NCBI GenBank assembly: GCA_963513935.1
Contig: OY740774.1
Span: forward strand, 87,376,385-87,440,384
Source: Aphrophora alni
Lineage: Eukaryota; Arthropoda; Insecta; Hemiptera; Aphrophoridae
Direction of reading: 5' to 3'
DNA: 64,000 nucleotides
Shown here: in pieces, positions 11,631-23,415 of the stretch
Layout: the number at the start of each line of letters is the position of its first letter
Position numbering within the stretch: position 1 is the first letter of the stretch
Position numbers and translations under genes: made by a program
The notes under the pieces: generated by a model
Told to the model about the DNA's origin: nothing
The model's database searches: none
Seen by the model: only the letters and a program-made list of their open reading frames with translations

Positions 11631-11763
11631 ATACGTTCATCTTTGGTGAAATTATACACACTGAGTCAAAATGGCCCCATAATACTCGTCGTTTTCTTGA
11701 GGGGAAATCGCAATAGGCGATAATTATAGATCTACAACAAAGAAAAGTACTAGACTGTGGTAT

Positions 11764-11915
11764 AACATAGAGCTAAGCAGTAATTTGTGTACCTAATTTT
11801 CTCAGAATCGGTTGTACCGTCAAGTCAGGCTAGGGAAGTAAGTAGAAGGGAGGACACGCCCACTACGCCAGACACACTCCTAGTCTGAGGGTACTGTACC
11901 TCGCTACTCCACAAT
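11764..11915 (+). repeat. Family G copy 1
   Basis: A nearly identical segment lies at 25020-25165 in the same orientation. Both contain AGAGCTAAGCAGTAATTT, TTGTACCGTCAAGTCAGGCT and GAAGGGAGGACACGCCCA. It interrupts the right IR-1 arm and is absent from the left arm, so it probably inserted after the arms were formed. Confidence 0.85.
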
Positions 11916-12839
11916 TTTTTTCCCACATGTCCTCTCTCGGAGAAGAGGTGGGACTACATTTCTTCCCCTCCATTTCCTATACTATTCTTTTGTTTGTTTT
12001 ATACCTATAGTAGCATATCGCGTATTTGACTTTCTATAATCTAAATAATGACCATACTTTTTAACAACAAAAGCAACAGTATTTCATTAAAAGACAACAA
12101 TGTATTTACAACTGTGTTTCTACCCCTACAGTAGTGATCTCCACCCTCCACCCTCGTGGTTTTGTGTTTTTCCTCCATAAAATCCACGTTGACAGATATT
12201 ACCCACAATTCATCATTGTGAAAGTCTTTTTATTTGAACTTTGTAAGGGTGAATGTCGTAAAGCTTTGGGGGTTGAATTAGATTAACCTTTTCAGTTCGA
12301 CTCCTGACAAATTGCATTTTGTTATTTCGTGACAGTGAGAAGCTGAGCAAATCTTAGAAGTTAATCTTTTTCAATCTTACGTTTTGAGTGACATTATTAA
12401 AGATTGGATAAAGAAGTTGTTTCGGATTTAATTTTAGGGATTATAATTTTTGGATCAAATTGAACTTTGTTGTTTAGTATATTAAAAACAAGACTTTTTA
12501 TTTTATTAATTTTATCAATAAACTGTGCAAAAACATTGTACTAACTTTGTCATACACCAGTTTGGAAAATGTCTTTATACTATTTTTATGGTGAAAAGAA
12601 AAATATGTAATTTTCTAAATTTCAAAGTATTTCTTATTTCAAATCAGTAGGGAAAGTTTTCACATGATCCACTTTTTTAAAAACTCCTTCTTACATTTTG
12701 GAAGAGCTTTAACTTGCTTAGACTGTTCAAAAACCATCCTGAGCTTAAATGGTATGATTGAAATCGAATTAATTAATTTTCGTAACATTAATCCGAAACA
12801 AAAATTTGAACGGAATCAGTTAATTTTGAGAAATTGTGT

Positions 12840-13410
12840 TTTATAACACCGGACGATTTTCATATTTCTGCCAATAACTCCCAAATTGTGGGGAGATGAT
12901 TTTCGTTTGGCATACTTTTCTTTTGGTAAAACATTAAACGAGTTTCATTATTTTTCACACTTCATAAAAATTATATCAAAACTGTAGTACCGATTTTGAT
13001 ATAATTATTATACGGGTAAAAGTTTTATTTTTTAGAGCTTTAATTATTATACGAGTAAAATTTCTATTTTTTTGGAGCTTAGAGGCTACATTTGATTCAA
13101 AATGTATCAAAATCGTAAATCAGAATTTTAAGTTTTGGTCTTTTGGCAGCTGGCCTCAACTTTTGAGTTATAAAACAAAAATAAATACTGAAAACAAAAC
13201 CAAAACATACCCACTTTCCAAAAACCACTTTAATAAAACTCGGTCTCTAGAGTGTTATATAACCAACAGACATTATTCCAAAAACAACTATTTTTGGCTC
13301 AAGGAATCGTAAAACGATATATGTGAGAAAGAAATGACATCGATTATTGAACGGAAACATAACTCTCTCTATATTTTTTAACAATGTACAACGTGAACAG
13401 CACATTTTTG
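12840..13410 (+). repeat. Family J copy 1
   Basis: It shares AATAACTCCCAAATT, GGGGAGATGA and a later ATATATGTGAGAAAGAAATG segment with 55090-55560. It is weakly similar to 37670-37780 and 43560-43640. It also contains an internal direct duplication of about 55 bases (13010-13085: TTAATTATTATACGRGTAAAA twice). Non-coding. Confidence 0.5.
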
Positions 13411-13420
13411 TTTATGTTGA

Positions 13421-13573
13421 TTCAATGAGAAAAGATACACATTGAAGCCTATCACAACACATAAATTGCTTATTTTGTATTATTTTTATTTTCTTAAAAT
13501 AGTTATTAAATAAAAATAATTTGTTATACATATTGTATAAAGTATTAAAGTTGGTCAGATACAAAAATAATAG
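13421..13573 (+). repeat. Family K copy 1
   Basis: A direct repeat of about 150 bases also present at 15982-16125. Both contain GAGAAAAGATACACAYTGAA, CACAACACATAAATTG and TTATTTTGTATTATTTTTAT. Confidence 0.85.
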
Positions 13574-13599
13574 AAATAAGCTATTAAAGACGAAAACCT

Positions 13600-13830
13600 T
13601 CTTAGTCATCATCGCCTTAATTAAGAAAGAAAAAACACTAAAAAGTAAGGAACAAAAAATAAAGACTACTAGCCTATGAATACTCTAATAGCGTCAGGGT
13701 CAGAAGAGGACAAGAATTGGTCAAGATAGACCTGATAGGGGAAATGAAAGAGAGGGATCAAATCTACGTGAAAAATGGTGTAGATTCAGCTGAGGGGATT
13801 ACTACGCCCGAACTCGTTGTTGTGAGCCCA
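13600..13830 (-). repeat. Family A copy 4
   Basis: Nearly full-length minus-orientation copy, with TCATCATCGCCTTA at the left, ACTCTAATAGCGTCAGGGTC in the middle and GTAGATTCAGCTGAGGGGAT at the right. Confidence 0.85.
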
Positions 13831-14360
13831 TGAAAGTAGAAATAATTCTAACTTATCTCGTTATCGATAAAACTAAAGTTTTTCAGGTGAAATTGGCCCC
13901 GATGTAATTTTCTGTTCACTCTCCAATATCTAAGAAGCAAGAGCGTTAATAAAGCTCCACCTTATAAATCTTGAGTGTTAGTCAGTTTGACCACAATTGT
14001 CTGCACTAAATAATCTGTGTGTCAGGTCATACTTACAAGGAGCGATATGATTAATTATACAAGGCGAACTTTATACCAAAATTAGTCTCCTCGTTTGTTT
14101 TTCCAATATTTCATGTCCTAGTGGGGTTGAAAGTTTTGTATCAATAAAAAATTTGAAATTTTTAAAACGTTAATTATCATAATTACAATCTAAACGCACA
14201 CCGCGATTTACAACAGATCTATCTCTCATCTTAAGTCAAACTGAATAGTTTTGAAGTCATTAAAAACCACAACTTTGAAGCAGATCAATTTTAAAACATT
14301 TGCGTTAATGAAAATTAACAAGTAATTAAAGATTTTATCTGACAAAACTAGTTTATAGAA
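13831..14360. other. Intergenic DNA, nothing recognised
   Basis: No gene or repeat family is supported. Confidence 0.45.
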
Positions 14361-14364
14361 CTAA

Positions 14365-14690
14365 AAGAGCCGGCGCACCTGATTGCCTCTTGGCTACATC
14401 ACTGGCTTCTACTCATAAGAATAGGAGGACGAATAGTATCCTGTATCAGACCAGCACCAAACCTTACCTCAACACACTCCCCCGGTTGCTCAAAACTTCG
14501 ACAGGTTGAGCGTGATCTCGTGGTACCATTTTATGCTACGACTGATAGCTCAGTTTCCTCTCGATTCTCAGAATGATCATGAGCCCGTGATCATTCATGG
14601 AGCACTAAGGTTTTTAGCTTCCCTTCATATTCCGCCGGGAACTTGACGGAAGACTCCAGATCATCGGATATTCCGTACGCTTTTGTTTTA
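14365..14690. other. GC-richer unclassified block
   Basis: This block is clearly less AT-rich than its surroundings and contains an imperfect palindrome around TGATCATGAGCCCGTGATCA (14575-14594). No frame gives a recognisable protein. It could be part of a retroelement LTR or an exon remnant. I cannot tell which. Confidence 0.3.
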
Positions 14691-14799
14691 ATATGAGATT
14701 TCTATTTCATTAAAATTATTAATTTGCTTGTTCAATAAAGCTTATTTACATTCTGGTTATTTAAACGATAATTTACCATCAGGGCACCTATAGTAAGTT

Positions 14800-15045
14800 T
14801 AACCATGGCAATTCCGATGGACCTAGCTGAATCTAGACCTTTTTCGTGTAGTCTTAAGGTAGATCCGTCTCTTTTATCTTGCGTATGAGGTCTCTTGAAC
14901 AAAATTTGCTCTTTTCAAACCATGACGCCATTAAGTTATTCCACAGCTAGGAGTTTTTATTTTATACCCTTTACTTCCTTTTTTTATAAGGCGATGATGA
15001 CTGAGAGGTTTTCATATTTAAACAACAATAATAAACGTTAATTTA
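14800..15045 (+). repeat. Family A copy 5
   Basis: Plus orientation and close to full length: CCATGGCAATTCCGATGGAC at the head, CATGACGCCATTAAG in the middle, and TATAAGGCGATGATGACTGA with TAAACAACAA at the tail. Confidence 0.85.
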
Positions 15046-15980
15046 AATAAAATCATAAAACAAGAGAAAGGTTTTTATACCTACAACTCTTTGGAAGTTG
15101 GACCTATATTAAAATCGAATACTGCTTAATTTTTTACGTACGTTCAAAACGTGTATCAAGGAAAATTCATGGTCTGAAGTAATTTTAATCATGAAGATAA
15201 ATTCTCTTCCTATAAATAACGGAATACATTTAGGCTAGGAAATACATTTATAATTCATTTTTTATTATGAAGGGAAATTGTGAGTCTTTCTTCCATTGTC
15301 GAATTTCTGGTTGCTTCAGTTGTACATTTTTCCACTAGGAACGCCACTGTACAGTGTTATTTATTGAAGTTTGTTGTAAGAATCAATTACGCGTTTAAAC
15401 GTTGAACACTAATTGGAAAATATTTAATTGGTTTTTATTTTCAAGACTTTTTTTTTTTTTTTTTTAAGTTATTTAATCATTTGTATTACGAAAAGTGTGT
15501 ATATCAATCAATGTTTTGATAATCGTGACCGGGAAAATCTGTTAATTTCAACATTTTAATTAAATTTGTGGATATTTAAAATAAAACTTATCCTATCCTA
15601 CTAGTCTTAGCTTGCATATCTTTAATTTATAAAGAAAAAAAAATAATAACGAAAATTAATTACATGTTTTATATTTTAACAAATTTCATTATTCAAACAA
15701 TAATATATGTGCAACACCGAACTTAACCCAACGTATTATAATGGATCAAATTATTTATATATACTTTTTTACGACATAATGTTAACCAATCTAGTATTAA
15801 CATTTTATATTAAAATCATTACATATATTAACAAAAGTTAAAAAATTGCATAGTTGAAATATTGATTGTGTAACTATTTATATATAATAACAATGTTGTC
15901 AAAGAAGAACCTAAAAAATAAATATTAGAGATTTTAAATAGTTATATATAGATACTATTTTTAAACAAATTTATAATAAT
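15046..15980. other. Very AT-rich intergenic DNA
   Basis: Contains a T18 run near 15449-15466. No recognisable element. Confidence 0.5.
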
Positions 15981-15981
15981 T

Positions 15982-16125
15982 TGATGAGAAAAGATACACA
16001 CTGAAACCTTTCACAACACATAAATTGGTTATTTTGTATTATTTTTATTTTGTTAAAATAGTTTGTAAAAATAATTCTTTTCTAATTCTACATCTTAAAA
16101 ATTAGTCAGCTATAAAAATTGTTAG
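15982..16125 (+). repeat. Family K copy 2
   Basis: Same-orientation match to 13421-13573, 2.5 kb away. No coding potential. Confidence 0.85.
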
Positions 16126-16170
16126 TACTTTTTTAACGAAATATATTCTACTTTATGTCACTAAAAATTG

Positions 16171-16191
16171 TATATATATATATATATATAT
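16171..16191. repeat. (TA)n microsatellite
   Basis: Short TA dinucleotide tract. Confidence 0.9.
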
Positions 16192-17045
16192 TACAATAAT
16201 CTTATTGGATAACGAGTTATTATTTTAAGTTTCCAATATAAAAACCAACGTTACTTTCCTTAACTAATGTTAAATATTTCTACAAAATCAATTTATTTTT
16301 TCTAAACTATAGTTTTAAATCGACTTATATATTTTGTTAAAAATCTAAAAAATTTCCTCTTAAACTTTTTGTCAGCTAAATATCAATTATACACGATTTA
16401 ACAAATACAAAAAAAAATTCCTCAATCAACCACCTTTACAACCACAAACCAATGAAATTAAGAAATAATCTCGAAATAAATTTTAAAAATACACGATTAT
16501 AAAATAAAAAACACAAAATATAAAATTATAATCACGAAATATAAAATAGAGAGGAACAGATAGGAGCTACAGTTACGTTCTGATCTCAACGTGGACTGAT
16601 ATGGAGCTGTCAGAGAGCTATCACACTAGCGCTCCTAGTAGTCAAATTTTAAACCTTAACATTGATGAAACGAACAACAACATATGTTTAGTTTATTACT
16701 GATTGGATCATAATTTTCTGTCATACTTTAAGATAAATTAAGAAGATTTACAAAATAGAATGAATATTTCGTACTTGTGGGAAGTTTTTTCTTTTCTTTT
16801 TTTGTTCAACACATTATATCAGTTTGATGGCTGCTAACATAAATATATTACAAAAAGATCCTCTAAATGTAATGACCAATTTTTTTTCTGGGGGGGGGCT
16901 TATAAGAAATATTAAATTGTATTGATAGATCAATCAACGTATTTACAGATTTTTTACAGATTTTCCGAACCTCACAATTGTATATATTACTACTTTCTTG
17001 AAGTCGGCTATTTGTCTATTTGTTAGTATCATTACATTCAAACTT
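16192..17045. other. AT-rich intergenic DNA with a short GC-richer patch
   Basis: The patch at about 16555-16645 contains CTAGCGCTCCTAGTAGTC. A related word (AGTGGCGCTCCTAG) occurs inside the inverted-repeat element at 19180-19479, so this may be a fragment of the same type. A G9 run lies near 16891-16899. Confidence 0.35.
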
Positions 17046-17049
17046 GAAA

Positions 17050-17330
17050 TCTAAAAAATGATATCTAAATTAGTATGTTATAAAAGTTGAATAATACACG
17101 GGATACGAACAAACAACTGTTTACAACGACAGCCATTTCGACGTATTCATTTTTTTTTTTAATTTCAATAAGATTATATACGAGCACACTTAATATAACT
17201 TCGAGCCCCGTTAGGGTTGAGTCCCTTACACGAGCGAAGCGAGTGGATTTTTTCAAAACATCTACCAAGCTCTTTAGGGCTTATCACACGTCAATAAAGT
17301 AGTGATATACAAAATTATGAGGTTTAAACA
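17050..17330 (+). repeat. Family L copy
   Basis: TTAGTATGTTATAAAAGTTG resembles 18318-18345. The right half has the CACGAGCGAAGCGAGTGG phrase also seen near 8410. The two opposing frames of 67 and 71 codons here overlap each other and show no domain. Confidence 0.55.
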
Positions 17331-17879
17331 ACCTGTGTTCAACTATTTTTATACTTACCCAACTACGTTAAGACTCCTTGATCTAACAATACAATTAAAC
17401 ATTTCCAACAAATCCCAAGAAACCAACTTTGAGCATTGACATTATAGAGGAGGATCTGCTAGTATAATATTATATGTAGGGCTGGGTAAGTACCATAATA
17501 GCGCTCATCAACTTATTTCTTTTGCCAGTTACTGTCCTAAACTTCGAGATTGATTTTCATCTAGTTAGTGTGTGTTGTGAGAAAAAAAAGTTTATGCAAA
17601 TTTATTTTGAAATTGGTTAAAAGGAATGAGTGATTAAATATTATGTTCTGTATGAATTTACGTCTTTTCCGAAATCAATTGTAGGTAACGCCTTCAATAT
17701 CATGGTTATGTAATATGTTGTACAGAAAAGTATACTGGGTAATCGAAGGAAATAATTATGAAGGGGATATTATTATAAAAACCATCTTAAATAGAATATA
17801 AGTTTACCTAATGCGTTATTCACAAATAATTGAAGTGTATCGATTGATAAAATGTATAAAAGGAAAGTTTGCAGCAAAG

Positions 17880-18140
17880 ATTCAAAGAAAAGAAAAGGCG
17901 TGAACATCGGTCACCATTGCTTTAGAAAAAAGAAGAAAAAATTATAAATATAAAATAAAGGCTCCCTAGCCCTCGAATCCTCTAATAGCGTCAAAATCAA
18001 AAGGGAACCAGAGTTGATCAAGAGAGACCAGATAGGAATGATGAAAGAGAGAGATCTAACACAAAGCTACATGATAAAATATGTAGATACACCTAGGGTC
18101 CTCTGATACTCACTATTAGTGAGGCCCTGAGGTGCAGGCT
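17880..18140 (-). repeat. Family A copy 6
   Basis: Full-length minus copy: TAGCCCTCGAATCCTCTAAT, then AGAGTTGATCAAGAGAGACC, ending with the palindromic CTCACTATTAGTGAG and CCCTGAGG of the family head. Confidence 0.88.
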
Positions 18141-18169
18141 TTGAGGATGTACCTATAAGTTAAAATTTT

Positions 18170-18385
18170 TTTAATAAATTATGGTCGTTTTTTGAGAGGT
18201 CAGTGATCCAAATTACGTTTTTTGCAATAACTTCGGCATTTATTGTCATAGAGGTGTGCGGTTGGAATCATTGCATGCAGAATTGAAATCTACACGTTTT
18301 TATCTAATTTAATGTGCTATAAGTTGAATAGACTACACAAAATATGAACAAAAAATTGTTTAAAATGATATCCATTTTTAATTCG
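18170..18385 (+). repeat. Family L copy
   Basis: Inverted match to 8155-8310, with TTGCATGCAGAATTGAAATC and TTTTATCTAATTTAATGTGC. Its left edge abuts a family A copy. Confidence 0.7.
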
Positions 18386-18389
18386 ATTG

Positions 18390-18466
18390 GGTAAGCACAG
18401 TGTAGTCCTTTATTCCAAATTCCATGTTCCAATCTATTTTAGTGTGGCCACTATTGTGCTTACGAA
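18390..18466. repeat. Short inverted repeat element (about 77 bp)
   Basis: GTAAGCACAGTGTAGT at the left and CCACTATTGTGCTTAC at the right are imperfect inverted partners. It may be a small MITE or chance. No clear target duplication was seen. Confidence 0.35.
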
Positions 18467-18469
18467 CAG

Positions 18470-19179
18470 ATGACAAATTACTACAACAACGGGCGGATGG
18501 ACGCCATATTGAAAATCAGTTTTTCGGTTCCCAGAGGCCATGTGGAGATCAGTGAAAAAAATTTTTTACGGGTACCAAACTTAACTCTATAGAGCGTATT
18601 CTGTCTAAATAAATATTGTTATTTTTTTTGGAACATTCCGTTTTTCTGATCGTAGTTCAGCCTAACTGTAATCTGTAGCCTGATTTTTACATAACTGTTG
18701 TTCGTAGCTATTCAACTCTGGGACAAATTTTATTTCATGAATTGTTGAACATTCTGTACATGAATACTAAAATTACACTTCAGTACATAAATTGGATAAA
18801 CAGCTTATCAAATCTTGATTGTTTGAATTTCTATGTGGGACTAAGATCGAGTTATCAAATTCAGAAGTTAAAAATTACAATTTTCCACATATGTTGTGTA
18901 TAAAACCAATTTTTATACACTATATCTTTCAGTTAACACATTTTTGTATGACTTAGAAAAACTTTAAAATGGGCCATTTTCGATTCTAGTACTTGTTTCA
19001 TTTTGGTTCAAATGCAATTTCCTACGACCAATAAAAGTGTTATGGTTAGCTTAGGTTATGTTAGATTAGGTTATGTTAGGTTAGGTTTTAAGAAATAACC
19101 AATGTACTCTCATTTGTCCATTTTTCGCGGATTTTCACTCTAATCTCAATGCACTATTTGTACAATTAGAATTAGAATT
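18470..19179. other. Intergenic DNA with TTAGG-like words
   Basis: Near 19047-19090 there is a degenerate run of GGTTATGTTAG and GGTTAGG units, like the insect telomeric TTAGG repeat but too irregular to call an interstitial telomere. Nothing else was recognised. Confidence 0.4.
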
Positions 19180-19479
19180 GGAATTAGAATAAGAAAGTCA
19201 CAGGTATAGCCTCTACCGTGATGCCCTGGATCGCCAAAATATCCTTAGTTTGGTTACTGGACAACAGAAAGCGCTAGTAGCATCGCTGACATTCTGACGG
19301 GGGTGGGGTGGGCTTGACAGGGCTGGCTGTGGAGATACAGCGCCGGGGTGGCACGGTGGCAGTAACCGAAACTACTTGAAAACAAGAACTGCTACAAAAC
19401 AACTAGTGGCGCTCCTAGGGGCCGATCGCCGTCGTATCACGCTGTTTAACATGGGCTGTAACTTTCTTATTCTAATTCC
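19180..19479. mobile_element. GC-rich inverted-repeat element, 300 bp, MITE-like
   Basis: GGAATTAGAATAAGAAAGT with CACAG at 19180-19203 is the inverted partner of 19456-19479, with one mismatch in 24. The interior is GC-rich, unlike everything around it, and includes a GGGGGTGGGGTGGG run. It has no coding frame. The left end abuts a TTAGAA simple repeat, so the target duplication cannot be fixed. Confidence 0.65.
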
Positions 19480-21320
19480 TTCTACCATGGTAATAAGCTA
19501 GTTCTACCTATGTCATTCTACAAAGTGAGATCCAATATTTCAATTAAATTTGAGACGAATTATACTGTACATTGGTGACAATTTCATCGTGGACACTATT
19601 GATATCTCGTAAATTATTGATCCTATGGAAAACTTTGATTAGGGGGGAGGGGGAGGAGCCTTCCTTACTGTTTTCATAAATTTAAAATACAAACTTTCAA
19701 AATGGCCCCCGTATTTTCCAATTGGCAGCTAACTTTATAATTCCTTATAGAAACTCCTATTTTTCGTACTTCCAGTAATTTTTATTCTTCCCTTTGTGTA
19801 TCTAGTAAAAAATTGAATGAGGCATAATGTAGGAATTGTGAATACCAAAGCAGGACTAAAAATAAACTTATTTGTGGAACAGATAAATATTATTACAGTA
19901 GAGTTGAGCTAGTTTTTATCGGTTCCACAAGTTATTTCTTTAAATGTTAGACCTGCATTGATATTTACACTTTCTAGACTATGTCTAATAAAATATCAAC
20001 TCAATACAACAATGGGAAATACGAGAAATCGCTTCCAAAAATACACCAAACTTAAAATTGTTGAAAGTTCAAGCAGCTTTAACTCCTAAACGAGTGCGTT
20101 TATAAAAGATTATAAAAAAAGTTACAGTCGAGGGACGGTAGACAGAAGTGAGAACTTTAAATTTTCAATAAATGTAATAAAAGTATTAATTAAGTGTAAT
20201 GCTTCATTATTTATTACAAACAAAACTCCACATTTAAATCAAAATATTTTCAACAGTGTAACTTAATCTGCACGCTACTCGTGGCGCAGAGAAAAAGTAT
20301 ATGGAAGCTAGTTAAATGTAGGCCCACCTATTGCCACAGATATAAAAATAAACACTAATAATTTACATAAAATTTCTTCTTCTTTTCAAAATGTTCTGTT
20401 TGTTTGGATGAGAGAAAATTAATGCAATATTTTGTCAAGTGTGTGAAAGTATTTACATAAATATATACATAGACCTACATACAAACTTATATATAGTGGA
20501 GCGTGACTGGACAAAAGCGCGTGATGCGTTACGGATGTTTGTGATGACGGCGCGTGACGTGACATTCAAATGTGACGCTTTTTTCTCCATACAAAATGTA
20601 TTCTATAACGTGCCATAAGAAGTTTTCACTTCACAAATACCGAAGAATAAAAAAGTCTTATAGGTTGATATAATATCCGAAAACACTATAAAAATATTGG
20701 TTTCCATGAGGAATTTTAAAAATATTTTATATATTGGAAAATGGCGGACATTTATAAAAGTTTCTTAAAATCCATAAAAAAGTAGTGAAGGTCCTACATT
20801 TAAAATTGTGTATAGGCTAAAGACCGAGGTACCAATAGTGCTCTGTATACATTTCTTATTAGTTGGGATAAAATAGAACAAAAATCATATTTAGAAATAA
20901 ACATTAAGCCCTGGACTTGTGAACACTAAACCTCGTTCCGTGAACGTTTCAATACAATAGCTCTTTCTTGTAAACTAATATGGCTAGTGTCTGACATGTG
21001 ATATGATACAACAATATTCATAGACTTAAAAGTAACAATAAATAATACCACAGCTAGTGTAACTTACACTTGAACAAAACACCACACACAGATGAAGAAA
21101 TATTTATTGATTTATGGGTGGGTTGGTCCGTGCATTATTGTGATTTACAGTTCATTAAAAGCACAGTAGTAGTAAATTTAAGGTTTAGAAAATGTGTAGT
21201 CACCCTGGATGGTGACTGCCTTATATGAAAAAGCAACTTTCAACTTTACCACTAATGAGCCCTGGCGGACGGTTACAGAATTCTTTGAAAGCGTAAACGA
21301 TCTGTTACTATTTTACTGAT
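19480..21320. other. AT-rich intergenic DNA
   Basis: No gene was recognised. A CpG-richer word cluster lies at 20500-20575 (GCGTGATGCGTTACGGATGT and similar) with no identifiable element. Confidence 0.45.
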
Positions 21321-21321
21321 A

Positions 21322-22805
21322 TACTGGCTCTCCCACCTCAAATTTTACAATAGCTAACTTTTGAATTATAAATATGATAGAGTACTTTAAATGGTGAACT
21401 TTCTATTCGTATCAATGAAGTTTAAAAACCCATTTCGTAAAACGTTAAAAATTGCTGCCATTTTCCAACATGGCAGCCAACTTTGAAATTTGTTATGGAA
21501 CACTCTGTATTTTATAGTTTTTTTCAGGTTTAAACAATATTTTCAGAATGTTTTTTCTTGGCTATTTTTTTTTTAAATCTTTAGGAATTTTAAGATTATA
21601 CGTTTGATAGGCCTACAAAAAATGTATTCCCAACTAAAATGTTACAATAGCTAAATTAAGTTTTAATGGGGAACTCCCCTTATTTTTTGTAAGCTCTAAA
21701 ATTACATGGATATCAATTTTGAAAAAAAAGTGCTACATTTTTTAAAAATAGGGAAAGAATAACTTTTCATTTTAAAAATTGGGGGTTACCAATTTTTAAT
21801 GTAATTTAGAACTTTTTTTCAAAATTTATTTTGATTCGAAATTTAACAACATTATTAATCTTTATAAGAAACATATTTTCCTACAGTTTCAATAAAATTC
21901 ATCGATAATTTTATAAGGGTAAGACTAAGTATCGAATAGACCAATCAACTGTAAATCTATTTTTTACTTAAACTACCGTCCGGGGCTCAGTCATAACTGG
22001 ATCTACATCTTTCTTCTGTAGCCTTGCGTTAAATCTCTCTCTTTCAGTTTTTTATCCGGTCTCTCTTGAACAACTATTGTTCTTATCCGACCCTGACGTT
22101 ATTTGAGGTCTGAGGAGTTTTATCTTCTTTTTTATAAGGTGATGATGATCGAGTGATTTTTCGCCTTTAAACAACAAGGAAACAATAAATTAAAATTAGG
22201 GACAAACAAATTTTATTTTCTTATACTGTTTTAAATTTTAAGCTTGTTTAATATTCGAGTTAGTGTATGTTGTGTGAGAAACTTTGTGTATAGTTTGTTT
22301 TCAAATTGGTTAACAGGAAATAATTAACATAAATTGTAAAAAAAATATGTTTGCGTTTACACATTATCCCAAAACAATTTCAGGTATCGCCTTCAATTCC
22401 CTTGTAATGCAATTTGTTGACAGTAACGATTACTTGGTAACCTATCAAAATAATGAAGGGGTGCATATTTTCTGTAAGAGCAATAGATGCAGAGATAATA
22501 TTTTTTCTAGCTATAAAGAAACGTAGTCAAATTTTCATAATGATTTATACACGTTTAACCGTGTAAAAAACATACAATGTCAATTGATGAGGTTAAAAAA
22601 TCACTTCACTTCTGTTGTTCAACTGGCTCAACAAATCATAAAATACTAATTAAAAACATAAATTCTGTTTTGATTTCATTAGGGGCGGTAAATAATCAGG
22701 CCTAACACTTTCCAAAAAGCTTTTCTACAAACGGAATGATTTTATTCGAGCCTACTTCAGTCGGAATATTACTGCAGGACATCAATTTAGATTAAAGTGT
22801 TCAAC
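21322..22805 (+). repeat. Left copy of inverted repeat pair IR-2 (about 1.5 kb)
   Basis: The whole block is present in inverted orientation at 52734-54290. Landmarks are TTTTACAATAGCTAACTTTT at the outer end, a family A copy at about 21975-22190, the CAGTAACGATTACTTGGTAA block near 22420 and the family B start near 22680. Similarity is high but with many small differences, so this looks like an old interspersed element of unknown class rather than a recent segmental inversion. The outer end resembles the GGAACACTCTGTATT-type tips found elsewhere in the window. Confidence 0.88.
21975..22190 (+). repeat. Family A copy 7 (within IR-2)
   Basis: Head partly lost. The body has GTCTCTCTTGAACAACTATT, GACCCTGACGTTATTTGAGG and TAAGGTGATGATGATCGAGT, ending in TTTAAACAACAAGG. 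Confidence 0.85.
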
Positions 22806-23085
22806 CCTGTCCAAAGGAAATAAAAAATGATTAAAGGGTGTGTGAACTTTAGGGGTAGCACACGCCTCCTGGATTATCGCCCCCACTGTATCTACTTTTA
22901 TTTCTCTGCTACATTTGACAAACAAAAGCAATTCCATTTTTCATCCTTACAAGGAGAGCGGTGTTAGTTGGGCCTATATCCAACATACAACTTTGTAAGG
23001 GTGGTTTTATGTTCCCAGAGTTTTGTAAATTAATCGTATTTTCTAAAATCTGACAGTAATTTCGTGTATGTTTAAGAGTCACAAA
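22680..23085 (+). repeat. Family B copy 1
   Basis: It starts AGGGGCGGTAAATAATCAGG and runs through GTTCAACCCTGTCCAAAGGA, TTTAGGGGTAGCACACGCCT and TGACAAACAAAAGCAATTCC to a CTGACAGTAATTT end. Other copies lie at 25850-26275 (+), 28625-29025 (-) and, truncated, at 52734-52870 (-). Confidence 0.85.
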
Positions 23086-23184
23086 ATGATACGGTTAAGT
23101 CTCCTATAACTTCAATGACCGAGTAATGCGTGATCCTCTTTATACTTGAGTGTTTAGTTTAGGTTAGGTTAGGTTGATCAAGTA
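23086..23184. other. Short spacer with TTAGG-like words
   Basis: TTAGGTTAGGTTAGGTT near 23159-23174 sits just left of a family A copy. It is only about three telomere-like units. Confidence 0.4.
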
Positions 23185-23415
23185 CTCCAAACTTGATCTA
23201 TGCCTTTTTTAATGTATCCGTCTCTTTATTCTTTCCTATCAGTTCTCTCTTGACCAAATCTTGTTCTCGTTCGACTCTGACGCTATATTTTAGAGTATTT
23301 GATAGCTAATGGTCAATAATTTATTTTCTTTTCTTCTCTTTTTTAAAAGGTTATGATGGCCGAAAAGTTTTTCGCCTCTAAACAACTCGGACAATTTTTT
23401 TTCTGTGAGATTATT
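23185..23415 (+). repeat. Family A copy 8
   Basis: Plus orientation: CTTGATCTATGCC, TTCTCTCTTGACCAAATCTT, CGACTCTGACGCTATATTTT and a tail with GGTTATGATGGCCGAAAAGT and TAAACAACTC. Confidence 0.85.

Larger units (their letters stand above)
11455..12451 (-). repeat. Right copy of inverted repeat pair IR-1
   Basis: This is the inverted counterpart of 4375-5320, 6.1 kb away. The match covers the whole arm except for an extra segment of about 150 bases at 11764-11915, which is family G and is absent from the left copy. Confidence 0.85.

Noticed and set aside
19047..19090. TTAGG-like run as an interstitial telomere
   Set aside because: Units are irregular (GTTATGTTAG mixed with GTTAGG) and few. 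AGGTTAGG words are common background in insect intergenic DNA.
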